Numbered from the stretch's first letter, positions 16,938 through 26,056 are shown. The stretch: 32,446 nt of DNA from Candidatus Obscuribacter sp. (GCA_021772095.1 JADYXR010000018.1:1-32446); one strand, 5' to 3'. The notes: a model not told the origin generated them from the sequence alone. A program made the numbers and translations.

Positions 16938-19481
16938 CTAGCCCGTTACAGGACGGGACTGGATGATTTTGTAGACATTACCGTTGTAGCTCACAATCAC
17001 TTGCTTGCCGACTGCCAGGAATTTCGAGATTCCAGGCTCGGCTTTCAGCAAGTCAAAGTAGGCTTGCGAGCCGAATTCGATAGTTTTGGGCTTCGATGAC
17101 GTACGTTCGTTGTAGCTGCTGTCGATCCAGGTCAAGCCGTTCAAAACGAAGGTCTTGTCGCCGACCAGTTGCGTGACACCAGATCTAAGCTGGTCCTTAT
17201 TAGCCAGCACCATCGAACTCTTGAGCTTGCCCGTTGCTTTCGCGGACACCACGGCTTTCTGTCCGGTCTCACCTTCGGCTTTCATTTCGCGGATCATCGC
17301 GGAGGCATCGGCAATTTGATACCGCCTATCGCTGTGACTGATTTTGTCAGCCCCAAACATTGGCTCCTTTTTTATGCTTTTTGAAACGCTGAGATTGCTA
17401 GCGTCCATGTCGGCGCTTTCGTCGCCGGAGATCCTCTCGGCGGCACTCGACGAACCCATCTCCGCTCTATACATTTGTTGACTACTCGCCCTGGCCAGCA
17501 TGCGACTGCGTACCGGGGAGGTGCTAAATCCACCACCACCAGAACCACCGGGGATGGCTCTTCGACTCGGGCGCATTACCACCACAGATGGTGGAGCAGC
17601 ATTGGCGAGACGACCATTCTCCTTTGGATCAGTAACTAGATAAGATGTGTACTGTGAAATTATTCCATGTTGCTTAGAGAGCGCAATAATCTCATCGACT
17701 ACCTCTTTGTTCTCGGCATTATTGTGAGCAACTTCAGTCAAATAGCCAATCCGGCGCATAGCCCAAAGTTTCACAAGATGCGAATTGCCTGCTTGAGTAG
17801 TGGCAAAATTGAGAGGAAAAGAAAACGATTTGTCCGAACCGTTGACTTTACCGGTCAGACCAATTGTAGCGTTGCCGCCCTTCTTGTAGCGTCCTAGCAA
17901 GAGAACTTGCGAACCTGCAAAAATATCTTTGACATCGCGCGGGTAGATATTTTTAACATCCATGCCAGTGTAGGCTAATTTCACGTCACTCAAAACCGGA
18001 CTTTTGATTTTCTCGTAGAACGAGGCAAGCGCTGTTTCCAGGTTCTCATCCGGTTCTACGAACTGTGCTGTACCATGGTGCGCTTCGGCAAGTTTATTCA
18101 ACAATCTTGTGTTGATATCGTATCCGACACCAAAGTCGAAGACACGGATGTCGCGTTTCGAATTTGCCATGGCGATCAGCTTATCAGTTTCACGCTCGCC
18201 CACCGTAGGTTCGCCATCAGTCATGAAGATCATGTAAGCCGGTCTGGTTGTTTCCTCGGCGAGCAATGTTTTGCCAATTGAGATCGCATCACCAATATTA
18301 GTGCCACCACGGGCAGTTAACTCGTCAATAAACTCGAGTGCAGCTTTTTTGTTTTCCGGAGTTGCAGGAACCAAATTATTCTTGAACGTTTCGGCATCAG
18401 TATTGAATTCTACCAGTCCGAACCGATCGCTCGGGTGCAACGCATTCACAACATATTTGAGAGCACGCTTGTTCTCCGCCATCTTTTCGCCTTGCATCGA
18501 ACCCGATGTGTCAGCGACAAGAACTACGTCTTTTCCGATTACGGCTTTCGATTGAAACGGAGGCGACAACGTCATTAAGAAGTATCCGTCTTCGCCTTCC
18601 GTTTTGTGCGTAATCAGGTTAGCTGCCAGTTCGTTATTAGAAACGCTGTAATACAAAAGGAAGTCTTTGTCTGGCAATGAATGTTTTTCCGACATGCCAA
18701 CTTTGGCATTATTGTTGTCGGGACGAGTGGATGAGATTACGTGAGTAGGCGACCAGATCGTTCGCAACCCCTGTGCCGATGCAATTTTAACGTCGACTTT
18801 GATTTCCTCGGCAGGTGTGTCATCGACTTTCGATTTAAGTGGAAAACGATACTTCATCAACCCGTTTTCTGCTTTCAATAGTTGAGTGTATTCCAACTCT
18901 ACCTTTTTGGTGCCGTGCGCGGGGATAGGAAAAATGCGAGCGCGGACAGTTTTGTAATCCGCATATTCGAGCAATCCCGGATCGACCATACGTCGCACAA
19001 TCTGCTCGTATTCCTGGCGTGCGGCGTTGGCTTCCAGGATTTTTCCTTCTACCGGTTTGCCATCGATGTGCAATGAGAAGGAACTGAATGTGGTGTCATC
19101 AGGCAACGGAAATAAGTAAGTGCCAGCCAGATTTCTATCAGTGTCGTTTGAGAACGTTTGCGTGATATATGTTTTGGCTACCTGATCTTTAATTTCTACT
19201 TTCACAGTTTCTGATTGCAAGTGCAGACCAAAACTGACATGCCCCTGCAATGTCATTGTTGACGGTCGGGGTACATGACCGGGACGAGTGATCGGTGTAG
19301 TCGGCCGGCCTATCGGAGGTGTCACCATAGTTGGTGGCACCATCGGAACACCGCCGCCAATCGGGTCGATCATAATCCAGCCCGACGCCTGCGCCGCTGG
19401 AGCAAGAAAACAAGAAGCCGCCAGGGACAGGACCGACGTTCCCATCGAGAGCACTGTTTTAAATGCCAAACGTTTCATCAT
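16938..19481 (-). CDS. secreted VIT and von Willebrand A (inter-alpha-trypsin-like) domain protein
   Basis: About 847 residues. A signal peptide (roughly 1-31, cleavage after AQA) is followed by a Pro/Thr-rich stretch and a VIT domain at about 80-205 with the family block FPLPDD...GKPVEGKILEA...VDPGLLEY. A VWA domain at about 317-490 keeps an intact MIDAS (DTSGS at 323-327, Thr393, Asp421). A Ser/Gly-rich linker and a small C-terminal domain (GDKTFVLNGLTWIDSSY, then AYFDLLKAEPGISKFLAVG) complete the usual architecture of bacterial ITI-heavy-chain-like proteins. It probably mediates metal-dependent protein-protein contact outside the cytoplasm. Two adjacent ATGs (19481 and 19478) follow AGAGGA; spacing of 7 nt favours the second. 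An upstream TTG is unlikely. A GGGCAA/TTGCCC hairpin lies at 19500-19514 in the leader. Confidence 0.92.
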   Translation of the reverse strand: MMKRLAFKTVLSMGTSVLSLAASCFLAPAAQASGWIMIDPIGGGVPMVPPTMVTPPIGRPTTPITRPGHVPRPSTMTLQGHVSFGLHLQSETVKVEIKDQVAKTYITQTFSNDTDRNLAGTYLFPLPDDTTFSSFSLHIDGKPVEGKILEANAARQEYEQIVRRMVDPGLLEYADYKTVRARIFPIPAHGTKKVELEYTQLLKAENGLMKYRFPLKSKVDDTPAEEIKVDVKIASAQGLRTIWSPTHVISSTRPDNNNAKVGMSEKHSLPDKDFLLYYSVSNNELAANLITHKTEGEDGYFLMTLSPPFQSKAVIGKDVVLVADTSGSMQGEKMAENKRALKYVVNALHPSDRFGLVEFNTDAETFKNNLVPATPENKKAALEFIDELTARGGTNIGDAISIGKTLLAEETTRPAYMIFMTDGEPTVGERETDKLIAMANSKRDIRVFDFGVGYDINTRLLNKLAEAHHGTAQFVEPDENLETALASFYEKIKSPVLSDVKLAYTGMDVKNIYPRDVKDIFAGSQVLLLGRYKKGGNATIGLTGKVNGSDKSFSFPLNFATTQAGNSHLVKLWAMRRIGYLTEVAHNNAENKEVVDEIIALSKQHGIISQYTSYLVTDPKENGRLANAAPPSVVVMRPSRRAIPGGSGGGGFSTSPVRSRMLARASSQQMYRAEMGSSSAAERISGDESADMDASNLSVSKSIKKEPMFGADKISHSDRRYQIADASAMIREMKAEGETGQKAVVSAKATGKLKSSMVLANKDQLRSGVTQLVGDKTFVLNGLTWIDSSYNERTSSKPKTIEFGSQAYFDLLKAEPGISKFLAVGKQVIVSYNGNVYKIIQSRPVTG

Positions 19482-19499
19482 AAAATCCTCTAGGACTGG

Positions 19500-19514
19500 G
19501 GGCAAACCTTGCCC
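19500..19514 (-). promoter_or_regulatory. leader hairpin of the VIT/VWA gene
   Basis: GGGCAA and TTGCCC form a perfect 6-bp stem with a 3-nt loop, about 20 bases before the start codon and directly before the AGAGGA site. It could mask or expose the ribosome binding site. Confidence 0.35.
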
Positions 19515-19733
19515 AGCTATTAATTGTCGCCTTGACGCCTGTCGAAATTGAAAATTGCCAACCTTTGCCGTCTGTAATCAGCCTACGCAACCGGCAGGCA
19601 TAATTCGCCGGGAACATTCGCCAACCACTCCCAGGGTTTACCCCACCTTGGCAAATTGACCGACGATGGAACGCGCACAGGGCTTAAAACCCCGAATTGC
19701 GGATTTTGTTCGAATGAGAACGAGCTGCTGCCA

Positions 19734-20630
19734 TTACTGCTTGTCGTTTGGAATCCGAAACCAGAAGCTGCTGCCGACTCCGACTGTGCTGGTCACGCCG
19801 ATTGTGCCGCCGTGGGCTTCGATGATGGCTTTGGAGATGGCCAGCCCCAGTCCGCTTCCTTTCTTAACCTTATGGTCATCGGCGCTCACTTGTTTAAAGC
19901 GTTCGAAAACGAGGTCAACCATCTCGGGAGGTATGCCACGACCATTGTCGTCCACGCGAAACTCTGCGAAGCCGTCTTTTTCCTGACAAGAAAGTGTAAC
20001 CACTCCGTCAGCAGGCGAGAATTTTATTGCGTTTGAAACGAAGTTGGTCAGTACCTGCATCAAACGATCTTCATCTGCAAGCAAGCGAATATCGTTTTTC
20101 TTTACCTCTAAATTGATATCATTTTGCTCGGCCATACCGCGCAAAGATTCGGCAGCCAAAACCAGAATGGAGTCGGCTGTAACCGACTTCAGGTCTACTT
20201 CTATGGTTCCCGATTCAAGTTTGTCGAGGTCGAGAAGATCGTTTATCAAATTGATCAATCGTTTTAAACTCAGTTTTGCCATGTCGATGCGCGTGCCGCC
20301 TTTTTCGGTTAAATTACCGAGCACTCCGTTGGAGAGCAGGTCGAAAGTGGCGAGGATAGCGGTTAGCGGCGATCTCAGATCGTGGCTGACCATTGCGATG
20401 AATTCTTGTTTCATTCGCTCTAAAACTTTTCGTTGAGTGATATCACTGGCGACGCAGTAGTAAGTTTTGAACTGCTCGTTATATTTGACATGCCATAGAA
20501 AGTCGCGTTTGGTACCGTCTCTGGAACACAGCGTTAATTCAATCCGATGACTACTATCGCGCTGTTCGCTTGCAACCTGCAGAAACTCCGAACACTTTGG
20601 TCGCTCTTCCGGCGTGACACAATCGAGCAA
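19734..20630 (-). CDS. sensor histidine kinase, C-terminal part (frameshifted): PAS end, HisKA, HATPase_c
   Basis: About 300 residues in a frame different from the N-terminal part. A PAS/PAC ending (RDGTKRDFLWHVKYN, then YYCVASDITQRK) leads into a HisKA dimerisation domain with the phosphoacceptor in MVSHDLRSPL (His83 counted from 20630). A complete HATPase_c domain follows: N-box NFVSNAIKFS, G1 DDNGRGIP, F-box FERFKQ and G2 GSGLGLAIS. The TTG at 20630 is only the first nominal start; the frame is open back to a stop at 20670-20672, and those residues (LDEDDILSRH) fit the PAS domain that the other frame begins. Catalytic residues are intact. No response regulator gene is next to it on this strand. 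Confidence 0.85.
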   Translation of the reverse strand: MLDCVTPEERPKCSEFLQVASEQRDSSHRIELTLCSRDGTKRDFLWHVKYNEQFKTYYCVASDITQRKVLERMKQEFIAMVSHDLRSPLTAILATFDLLSNGVLGNLTEKGGTRIDMAKLSLKRLINLINDLLDLDKLESGTIEVDLKSVTADSILVLAAESLRGMAEQNDINLEVKKNDIRLLADEDRLMQVLTNFVSNAIKFSPADGVVTLSCQEKDGFAEFRVDDNGRGIPPEMVDLVFERFKQVSADDHKVKKGSGLGLAISKAIIEAHGGTIGVTSTVGVGSSFWFRIPNDKQ

Positions 20631-21594
20631 GTGCCGACTGAGAATATCGTCTTCGTCCAGAGAGCGCGTTTAGAAGCGCTGGATTAGCTTGAGTAATACG
20701 ACCGGTATCGTCTATGGTGCATACAATATCAACAGCATTTGAGAGAATCGCTTGTTCTTTTTCGCGTGCCTCATGGACGGTTCTTGCCATTTGCCGAAAG
20801 GCATGATCAAGATCGGCAATTTCATCATTACCTGACAGCGGCGCTGTGAGCGCCTTTCCAGACGCGAAACGAAGGTTGTTATCAACTACCGAATCAACGC
20901 GTCGTCCGATACTAGTCGTAAAAAATCGCACGCTGAAAAACGCGATTAGTACATTGACGAGAATGCCGATTCCGATCGCAATTCCAAGCGATTGCCGCAT
21001 AGCCAGGTGTTCGTTGAGCATCTGCTCTCCAAGCTTTCGCTGCCGGTCAATGAAGTTTCGAGTATATGTAGTGAGTTGCTTGAACTTCTCGTCAATAGAT
21101 AGATAAGTGCTAATTTTTTCATTTTCGGAAAGCTTTCCACCGCGGTCGATTCCGACCTTGATCTTGCCGACCATCCGCTCAAAATCGGCATAGACTTCCT
21201 CGAACTCGAGCAATGCTTTTACATCAGAAGCATCGTCGGCGACCAGCCTTCGAATTTTTGCAAATGCTTTGGACACCACGAAAACTTGAGGTTTTTCGCC
21301 GACTAACTGGTTCAGATTTTCGCTCGTGCTCGCTTTGACCGAATAAGCAACACAGTCGAGAGTCGCGCGTCTGATGCCCTCATCGATTTTTGTGATTTCA
21401 GCGACGACCGCTTGAGTTCTTACGATCTTGTCCGTATTCGTGAATGAGTCAAACATGCACTTCGCCACATACGAAATGAATACGGTTTCAAAGGCTAGCG
21501 GTACGAATACAAGGAGCAATCCCTTGTGAAATGTGCGCATAAAACTCGCTACGAAATAAGCTACGACCGGGGGCTTTTCAGCAATTCGGCTCAT
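20554..21594 (-). CDS. sensor histidine kinase, N-terminal part (frameshifted): TM, sensor, TM, HAMP, PAS start
   Basis: The ATG at 21594 is preceded by AGGTGG with a 7-nt gap; a GTG further upstream is less likely. Transmembrane segments lie at about 23-46 and 202-222, enclosing a helical periplasmic sensor of about 155 residues. A HAMP domain (about 223-277) and the first strands of a PAS domain (ILSNAVDIVCTIDDTGRITQANPALLNAL) follow. After that the frame runs into an Arg-rich nonsense tail to 20554, while the true continuation is in another frame. Dropping one base between about 20626 and 20669 rejoins the two into a normal kinase of about 619 residues. So this is a frameshifted gene or a sequence error. 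Confidence 0.85.
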   Translation of the reverse strand: MSRIAEKPPVVAYFVASFMRTFHKGLLLVFVPLAFETVFISYVAKCMFDSFTNTDKIVRTQAVVAEITKIDEGIRRATLDCVAYSVKASTSENLNQLVGEKPQVFVVSKAFAKIRRLVADDASDVKALLEFEEVYADFERMVGKIKVGIDRGGKLSENEKISTYLSIDEKFKQLTTYTRNFIDRQRKLGEQMLNEHLAMRQSLGIAIGIGILVNVLIAFFSVRFFTTSIGRRVDSVVDNNLRFASGKALTAPLSGNDEIADLDHAFRQMARTVHEAREKEQAILSNAVDIVCTIDDTGRITQANPALLNALSGRRRYSQSALARLCHAGRATKVFGVSAGCKRTAR

Positions 21595-21605
21595 AGTTAT
21601 ACCAC

Positions 21606-21660
21606 CTGGGGTTTTCACTGAGTTATCATCTATATAAGCGGCTTCTGGGGTTTTCCCCAG
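21606..21660. promoter_or_regulatory. repeat and hairpin in the divergent kinase-kinase spacer
   Basis: CTGGGGTTTTC occurs twice in direct orientation (21606-21616 and 21645-21655), 39 bp apart. The second copy continues into a perfect hairpin CTGGGG-TTTT-CCCCAG (21645-21660). It sits in the 150-bp gap between the two divergent histidine kinase genes and may be a shared regulator site. Confidence 0.35.
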
Positions 21661-21744
21661 ACAATTGCAGTTATCCCTCGGCTAGACTAATCTTGGAGCA
21701 TTAGTGAGGGAGCCGACAGACGGATTCTAAGGATGCTCCGATAA

Positions 21745-23652
21745 ATGGCGAAATTGAGTTCATTTCTGGCGCCTCTCACGCGCCGAATACCATTAGCGAT
21801 GGCCAAACAAGGTCGCGACGGACTTTTGTTCCAGCGACTATTTTGGGGAACTCTAGCTGGTTGTTTAGCGACGATCCTGCTGGCGGAATCACCTGTGCTC
21901 GATACTATGGAATTGAACTTGCTGGAATGGCGATTCAAAATCGCTCACGAGATCAACTCGAAAGTTTTGGGCACCGTAAAATCGACGGATATTGTCCTGG
22001 TCACCTACGATGATGACGATCAATTCGATCTGGAAGCAGAGCCGATAGATGGCGGTCCAGCGCCGATTCAAGGGGTTCTCGCCAATCTTATAGATACTAT
22101 CCAAAAAGGAAACCCTCTGCTTGTCGTCGTCGACATCGACCTGTCGGGCAAATCCGATCCTGAACTCGTAAAAGTATTTCAAAAATATCGATCAAATATA
22201 GTCCTGGCTTTATTAGGAAATCTCGAAAACGCTTCTGATTTTCCGTCCGCCGAATTGCGCAAGTCATGCGCCGCTTGCGCGTACGATCATTTGCAATTGG
22301 AGTCCAATGGTTTGGTCTGCCAGATGCCAATGGTGGCAGTTACTCCGGAAGGAACAGTCAACAGCCCGATTTTCACCTACGGTCATGAAGTGTTCGACTC
22401 TCTGCCGAAAGCGGTGGCGGGTTTGATGGCAAGCAAAAGCGGCATCGGCCCCACTGTTGGACAAATGCCGAAGTTTACTCAAGATGATATTCCTCTGTAC
22501 ATCAATTTTCGCGGCACCAAATACGATACCTTCCCCGCCGCTGAAATCGTGCGCGGTGAAGTGACGCCCTCGCATTTTGACAGCAAGGTCGTCATCATCG
22601 GAACCAAGTTCACACAGAAGCAAGACAACACACCGACAGTGCGAACGCCGCTCGCGCAAAACGTAACTCACGCGCAAATTCAAGCTGACGCGATCAACAC
22701 GATTCACAAAAACATGATCATCCACACGTTTCCGCGCACAATTTTGCACCATTTATTGTTGTTAGCCGGTGGCACGCTTGGCGCTTTATCATCAATCCTG
22801 GCAATGGGAACCCGCACCACCAGCTTCCTGACGACATCGATGATTATCGTGACGGTTACCGAAATCGCTTTCATGATGTCGCATGTTTATGTCCCAATCG
22901 TGCCTCTACTGGCAGTGCTAATGCTCGCGTTCATTTTTGGAACATTGATATATCTAGACACCGATTTAAGACTGAGCAACAAAGAACTCGCCGACGCGCG
23001 CGAGGCCATGCAGGTTCGCGCGGAAGAGGAGCGCCAACGGATTGCCGAAGACTTGCATGATGAAACTTTGCCGGCGCTTTCGTCAGTGGCTAGAATGGCT
23101 GACAAACTCTCGGAAGAACTGGTCGACAACCCGGTTCCGCAAGAGATGCGTGACAAGCTCGACCAGGCGGTGGTCGAGATGCGACGCGTGATTAACGATC
23201 TGCATCCATCCGTTTTGGAAACTATGGGATTTAAGCCTGCTCTCGAAAATCTGCTCGTGTCGCTGGAACGTGACATGAATATTGAGACCAGTTTTAACGA
23301 TGGCGACAAGCACGACGATTATGGTCTCTCTCAGATGACCAGACTACAGCTGTATCGCATAGTGCAAGAAGGTTTAAACAACATACAAAAGCACTCGCAC
23401 GCAAACAAAGTTGAATTATCTATAGGGTTGCAAGATACCCTATTAGTTATTAAAGTCACGGATAATGGTAGAGGAATCGATCCTTCTAAAATCAGGGCTG
23501 ATTCCCATGGGCTCGTAAATATTCGCCAGAGAGCCCAACTGATCAGGGCTCACGTTGAATGGACAAAACCGGAAACCTTTGAATCTGGGACTGAGCTGCG
23601 GCTCAAAATATCGGTTGGTACGTCGGAAGACAACTCTAGAGGTAATGTATGA
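21745..23652 (+). CDS. CHASE2-domain sensor histidine kinase (NarL/DegS-type)
   Basis: 635 residues. One transmembrane segment (about 31-47) leads into a CHASE2 extracytoplasmic sensor (about 50-325, with TDIVLVTYDDDD, VVDIDLSGK and KVVIIGTKF landmarks). Three further membrane helices lie at about 333-354, 360-380 and 383-404. A short coiled linker then precedes a HisKA_3 domain with phosphoacceptor His438 in AEDLHDETLP, and a HATPase_c domain with QEGLNNIQKHS (N545/N546) and VTDNGRGI. This kinase type pairs with LuxR/NarL-family regulators, and one follows directly with an ATGA overlap (23649-23652), so the pair is translationally coupled. AAGGA lies 11 nt before the ATG. Signal is unknown. 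It is divergent from the broken kinase gene. Confidence 0.93.
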   Translation: MAKLSSFLAPLTRRIPLAMAKQGRDGLLFQRLFWGTLAGCLATILLAESPVLDTMELNLLEWRFKIAHEINSKVLGTVKSTDIVLVTYDDDDQFDLEAEPIDGGPAPIQGVLANLIDTIQKGNPLLVVVDIDLSGKSDPELVKVFQKYRSNIVLALLGNLENASDFPSAELRKSCAACAYDHLQLESNGLVCQMPMVAVTPEGTVNSPIFTYGHEVFDSLPKAVAGLMASKSGIGPTVGQMPKFTQDDIPLYINFRGTKYDTFPAAEIVRGEVTPSHFDSKVVIIGTKFTQKQDNTPTVRTPLAQNVTHAQIQADAINTIHKNMIIHTFPRTILHHLLLLAGGTLGALSSILAMGTRTTSFLTTSMIIVTVTEIAFMMSHVYVPIVPLLAVLMLAFIFGTLIYLDTDLRLSNKELADAREAMQVRAEEERQRIAEDLHDETLPALSSVARMADKLSEELVDNPVPQEMRDKLDQAVVEMRRVINDLHPSVLETMGFKPALENLLVSLERDMNIETSFNDGDKHDDYGLSQMTRLQLYRIVQEGLNNIQKHSHANKVELSIGLQDTLLVIKVTDNGRGIDPSKIRADSHGLVNIRQRAQLIRAHVEWTKPETFESGTELRLKISVGTSEDNSRGNV

Positions 23653-24359
23653 CGATTCTGTTTGCTGACGATGAAGACAGAGATCGGGGCTGGTTACGCA
23701 GTCTCCTGGAGACGAATGTGAAAGAGCACGGTCCGTTTCATGAAGCGCATGATGGGCAAGAAGCTGTGGACATGGCGCTGAAGATTAAACCGGAGCTGGT
23801 TTTCCTCGACATTAAGATGCCTCGTTTGTCCGGCATAAAGGCTGCGGAGCTGATTCTCGAGAAGTTGCCGACTACGGGCGTAATCATGCTTTCCAACTTT
23901 TCCGACGAAGTGTATGTGCGGCAACTCTGGAAGATCGTCCCTCCGGATGGCGCTTTCGGCTATGTTTTGAAAAACGCATCCAATGAGCAAGTCGTAGAAG
24001 CCTGTAAAGCTGTGCTTTCCGGCGATTGCTGGATTCACCCCGGTATTGCCCGCGTAATTCAGCGCACGCAGAACCGCGCCACCAATTTGACCAGTGCCGA
24101 GTACGAAGCTTTAGTCTGCATATCCCTAGGTATGACGGACCACACGATCGCCAAACGCCTGTTCCTGACCGAGAAAGCCGTTCAGTCGCGACTGAAGTCG
24201 TTGTACGCAAAACTTGGCATTCCAGGGCGCGGCGAGGGCGGCGAAAACGAATTCAATCAGCGCTGTCGCGCAAATTACTTAGCTAATAAACGCGGACTGA
24301 TCAATCAACAAGAACTTGATGAATGGGAAGCGAAACTTGGAGCCAAAGCCGGCGCATAA
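23649..24359 (+). CDS. NarL/FixJ-type response regulator (REC plus LuxR HTH)
   Basis: 236 residues. A receiver domain (1-125) has acidic residues DDE near 7-9, phosphoacceptor Asp54 in VFLDIKMP, Ser82 in the switch position and Lys108 in YVLKNAS. A LuxR-type helix-turn-helix follows at about 147-195 (LTSAEYEALVCISLGMTDHTI, then TEKAVQSRLKSLYAKLGI). It starts at the ATG overlapping the kinase's TGA. The insert PPDGAF before the conserved Lys and a C-terminal extension of about 40 residues after the HTH are unusual for the family. It probably activates genes on a phosphate signal from the CHASE2 kinase, and the secreted protein 16 bases downstream is a candidate target or co-transcribed partner. 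Confidence 0.93.
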   Translation: MTILFADDEDRDRGWLRSLLETNVKEHGPFHEAHDGQEAVDMALKIKPELVFLDIKMPRLSGIKAAELILEKLPTTGVIMLSNFSDEVYVRQLWKIVPPDGAFGYVLKNASNEQVVEACKAVLSGDCWIHPGIARVIQRTQNRATNLTSAEYEALVCISLGMTDHTIAKRLFLTEKAVQSRLKSLYAKLGIPGRGEGGENEFNQRCRANYLANKRGLINQQELDEWEAKLGAKAGA

Positions 24360-24375
24360 CCGGAGGACACACGAA

Positions 24376-25905
24376 ATGAAGACCCGACTAAACACAAAAC
24401 ATTTATACCTGACGAGTTTGCTAATCACAGCTTCGTCACTAGCGATTGGCTTCAATCAGCCGGTCAACAGCGCTCCAACCGGGTCAGGCAGCAAGCCGAA
24501 CGCGATTGCAAAATCGACCGGCAAAATGAAACTCGCTCAGCACGGCGCCCCGCCAGAGGCTGGAGTTCAGCTGCTGATGGGCATCTTGCACAGGATTGGC
24601 AGCGAACCACTGGTTGCTTATGGCAAGAAAAATGACTCTCGATTAGAGGAGGTTGGCTCCAAGAGTGCGTTTCTTGGTAATGCCGTCGATCCTGCGTTCG
24701 TGATCAGACCACAGCAACAACATGTATTGGCGAAAAGAGAACGTTCCGCCGGTCGCGCGCAAGAACAGACGCAATCAGAACAACTGCTCGCCATGCTTCC
24801 GAAGAAACAATCTGAGCTGCAACGCGCAGCTGATAAGGAGTGGGGGAAAGGCATCTCACCTCAGGACGAAGGCTCGTTGATGGGCATCGCCAATATGGGT
24901 AACGCTCCACCCAGTGGCTTGGCGACCAAGCAGCGCGCAGATCGCCGTCCGGAAGCTCAACCCAATCTCAAGACCTCAATCAACAAACTCTACACGATCA
25001 CTAAATTTGTAGAAGACATAACAGCAAGAGGAGCCAGTCCATCCGGTGCAGCGGCAGACAGCATGTCTGTCGCCGATGCGGACGCTGAGGCTCCAGCAGA
25101 AGAGAGTCGAGTGATTAGAACTGGTTCGCGCTCGATGGGCAATCGCATTTCAAATGCGCCGCGAATTGATGAATTCAGCGCGGGCAAAACGCAAAGCTAC
25201 AACTCCCCAGGTCAAAGTGCTTTCGATGCACGAAAAGCGGGCATCATCTCAATTCCCGGCGGCAGTGCACCTGAATTTGATGACAATAAAAAGGATGCTG
25301 AATCGACCAGCGGCACCACTTACATGAAACCGGAAAATCCAGGTCTCTACAAAAGTATTAAAGAGTACGGCTCACCGTCGGCACCCGAGCCATTAGCCGA
25401 GAAGAAAGCAAAACCCCTTATTGCTGCTGGTTACGGCGGCGGAAGCGGAGTGGCGGTCGCATACATACCACCACAGCTGGTGGCAGGTATTCCAGGACTG
25501 CGACTTGGAGTTCCTGAAGCCGCTGTCGATGCATATCTCAAAGGCAAAGGCACTGTGCATCGCCAGCAAGTCAACGGCTGGAAGGTTTCGTCTTTGACTT
25601 CTCCCTCCACCGGAAAAACAGCATTGCAAGTCTATCTTCGCCATGGCACTGTCCAAGCATTTCGCGTCTTCGATCCTGCATTCGTGCCGGATGGACTTGG
25701 TGTTAACCTGCATGGAAAGCTGACTTCCATGAAGAAGAAGTTTGGGCAACAACAATTCATTCTCGACGAGCCATCATCTGACTCAGCTGCACCGGGCGCT
25801 AGAAACTACGTGTATCCGGTCAATCAAATCAGCTTCCAACTCGCACGTTCGACGCCGAAAGATCAGCCGACGGTGCAGAGCTTGCTGCTGTTCCAATTCC
25901 TTTAA
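24376..25905 (+). CDS. secreted protein of unknown function, co-transcribed with the CHASE2 two-component system
   Basis: 509 residues from the ATG at 24376, which has GGAGG 9 nt upstream and lies 16 bases after the response regulator stop. An in-frame ATG inside the regulator gene is less likely. An N-terminal signal peptide (about 1-33, ending VNSA) precedes a long low-complexity region rich in Ala, Ser, Pro, Lys and Gln to about residue 350. A C-terminal globular domain (about 355-509) contains a GIPGLRLGVPEAAVDAYLKGKG stretch of the kind seen at the start of beta-rich small repeated domains, but I cannot name the family. It may be the sensory partner or output of the CHASE2 kinase (inference from operon position). 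Confidence 0.75.
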   Translation: MKTRLNTKHLYLTSLLITASSLAIGFNQPVNSAPTGSGSKPNAIAKSTGKMKLAQHGAPPEAGVQLLMGILHRIGSEPLVAYGKKNDSRLEEVGSKSAFLGNAVDPAFVIRPQQQHVLAKRERSAGRAQEQTQSEQLLAMLPKKQSELQRAADKEWGKGISPQDEGSLMGIANMGNAPPSGLATKQRADRRPEAQPNLKTSINKLYTITKFVEDITARGASPSGAAADSMSVADADAEAPAEESRVIRTGSRSMGNRISNAPRIDEFSAGKTQSYNSPGQSAFDARKAGIISIPGGSAPEFDDNKKDAESTSGTTYMKPENPGLYKSIKEYGSPSAPEPLAEKKAKPLIAAGYGGGSGVAVAYIPPQLVAGIPGLRLGVPEAAVDAYLKGKGTVHRQQVNGWKVSSLTSPSTGKTALQVYLRHGTVQAFRVFDPAFVPDGLGVNLHGKLTSMKKKFGQQQFILDEPSSDSAAPGARNYVYPVNQISFQLARSTPKDQPTVQSLLLFQFL

Positions 25906-25959
25906 GAACATCCACAATCCTTCAAGGACGGCATTTACAGCCTCAGCTTTGCGCGTGCA

Positions 25960-25988
25960 TTGCCTGAATTGACGAGTCGATCTACACT
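25960..25988 (+). promoter_or_regulatory. candidate promoter for the ferredoxin-MBL gene
   Basis: TTGCCT (25960-25965) and TACACT (25983-25988) are separated by 17 bp and lie about 70 bases before the ATG at 26057. Each box matches four of six consensus positions. Confidence 0.35.
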
Positions 25989-26056
25989 CAAAGCTAGGAA
26001 CCAATATTCTCGGAGTTCGATGCTTCCGAATTGTCCGGTTCCTGAGGGATAGAGTT

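Noticed and set aside
20640..20669. Programmed frameshift in the histidine kinase
   Set aside because: No slippery heptamer, no prfB-type stop context and no SD-like stimulator at the junction; mutation or sequence error is simpler.
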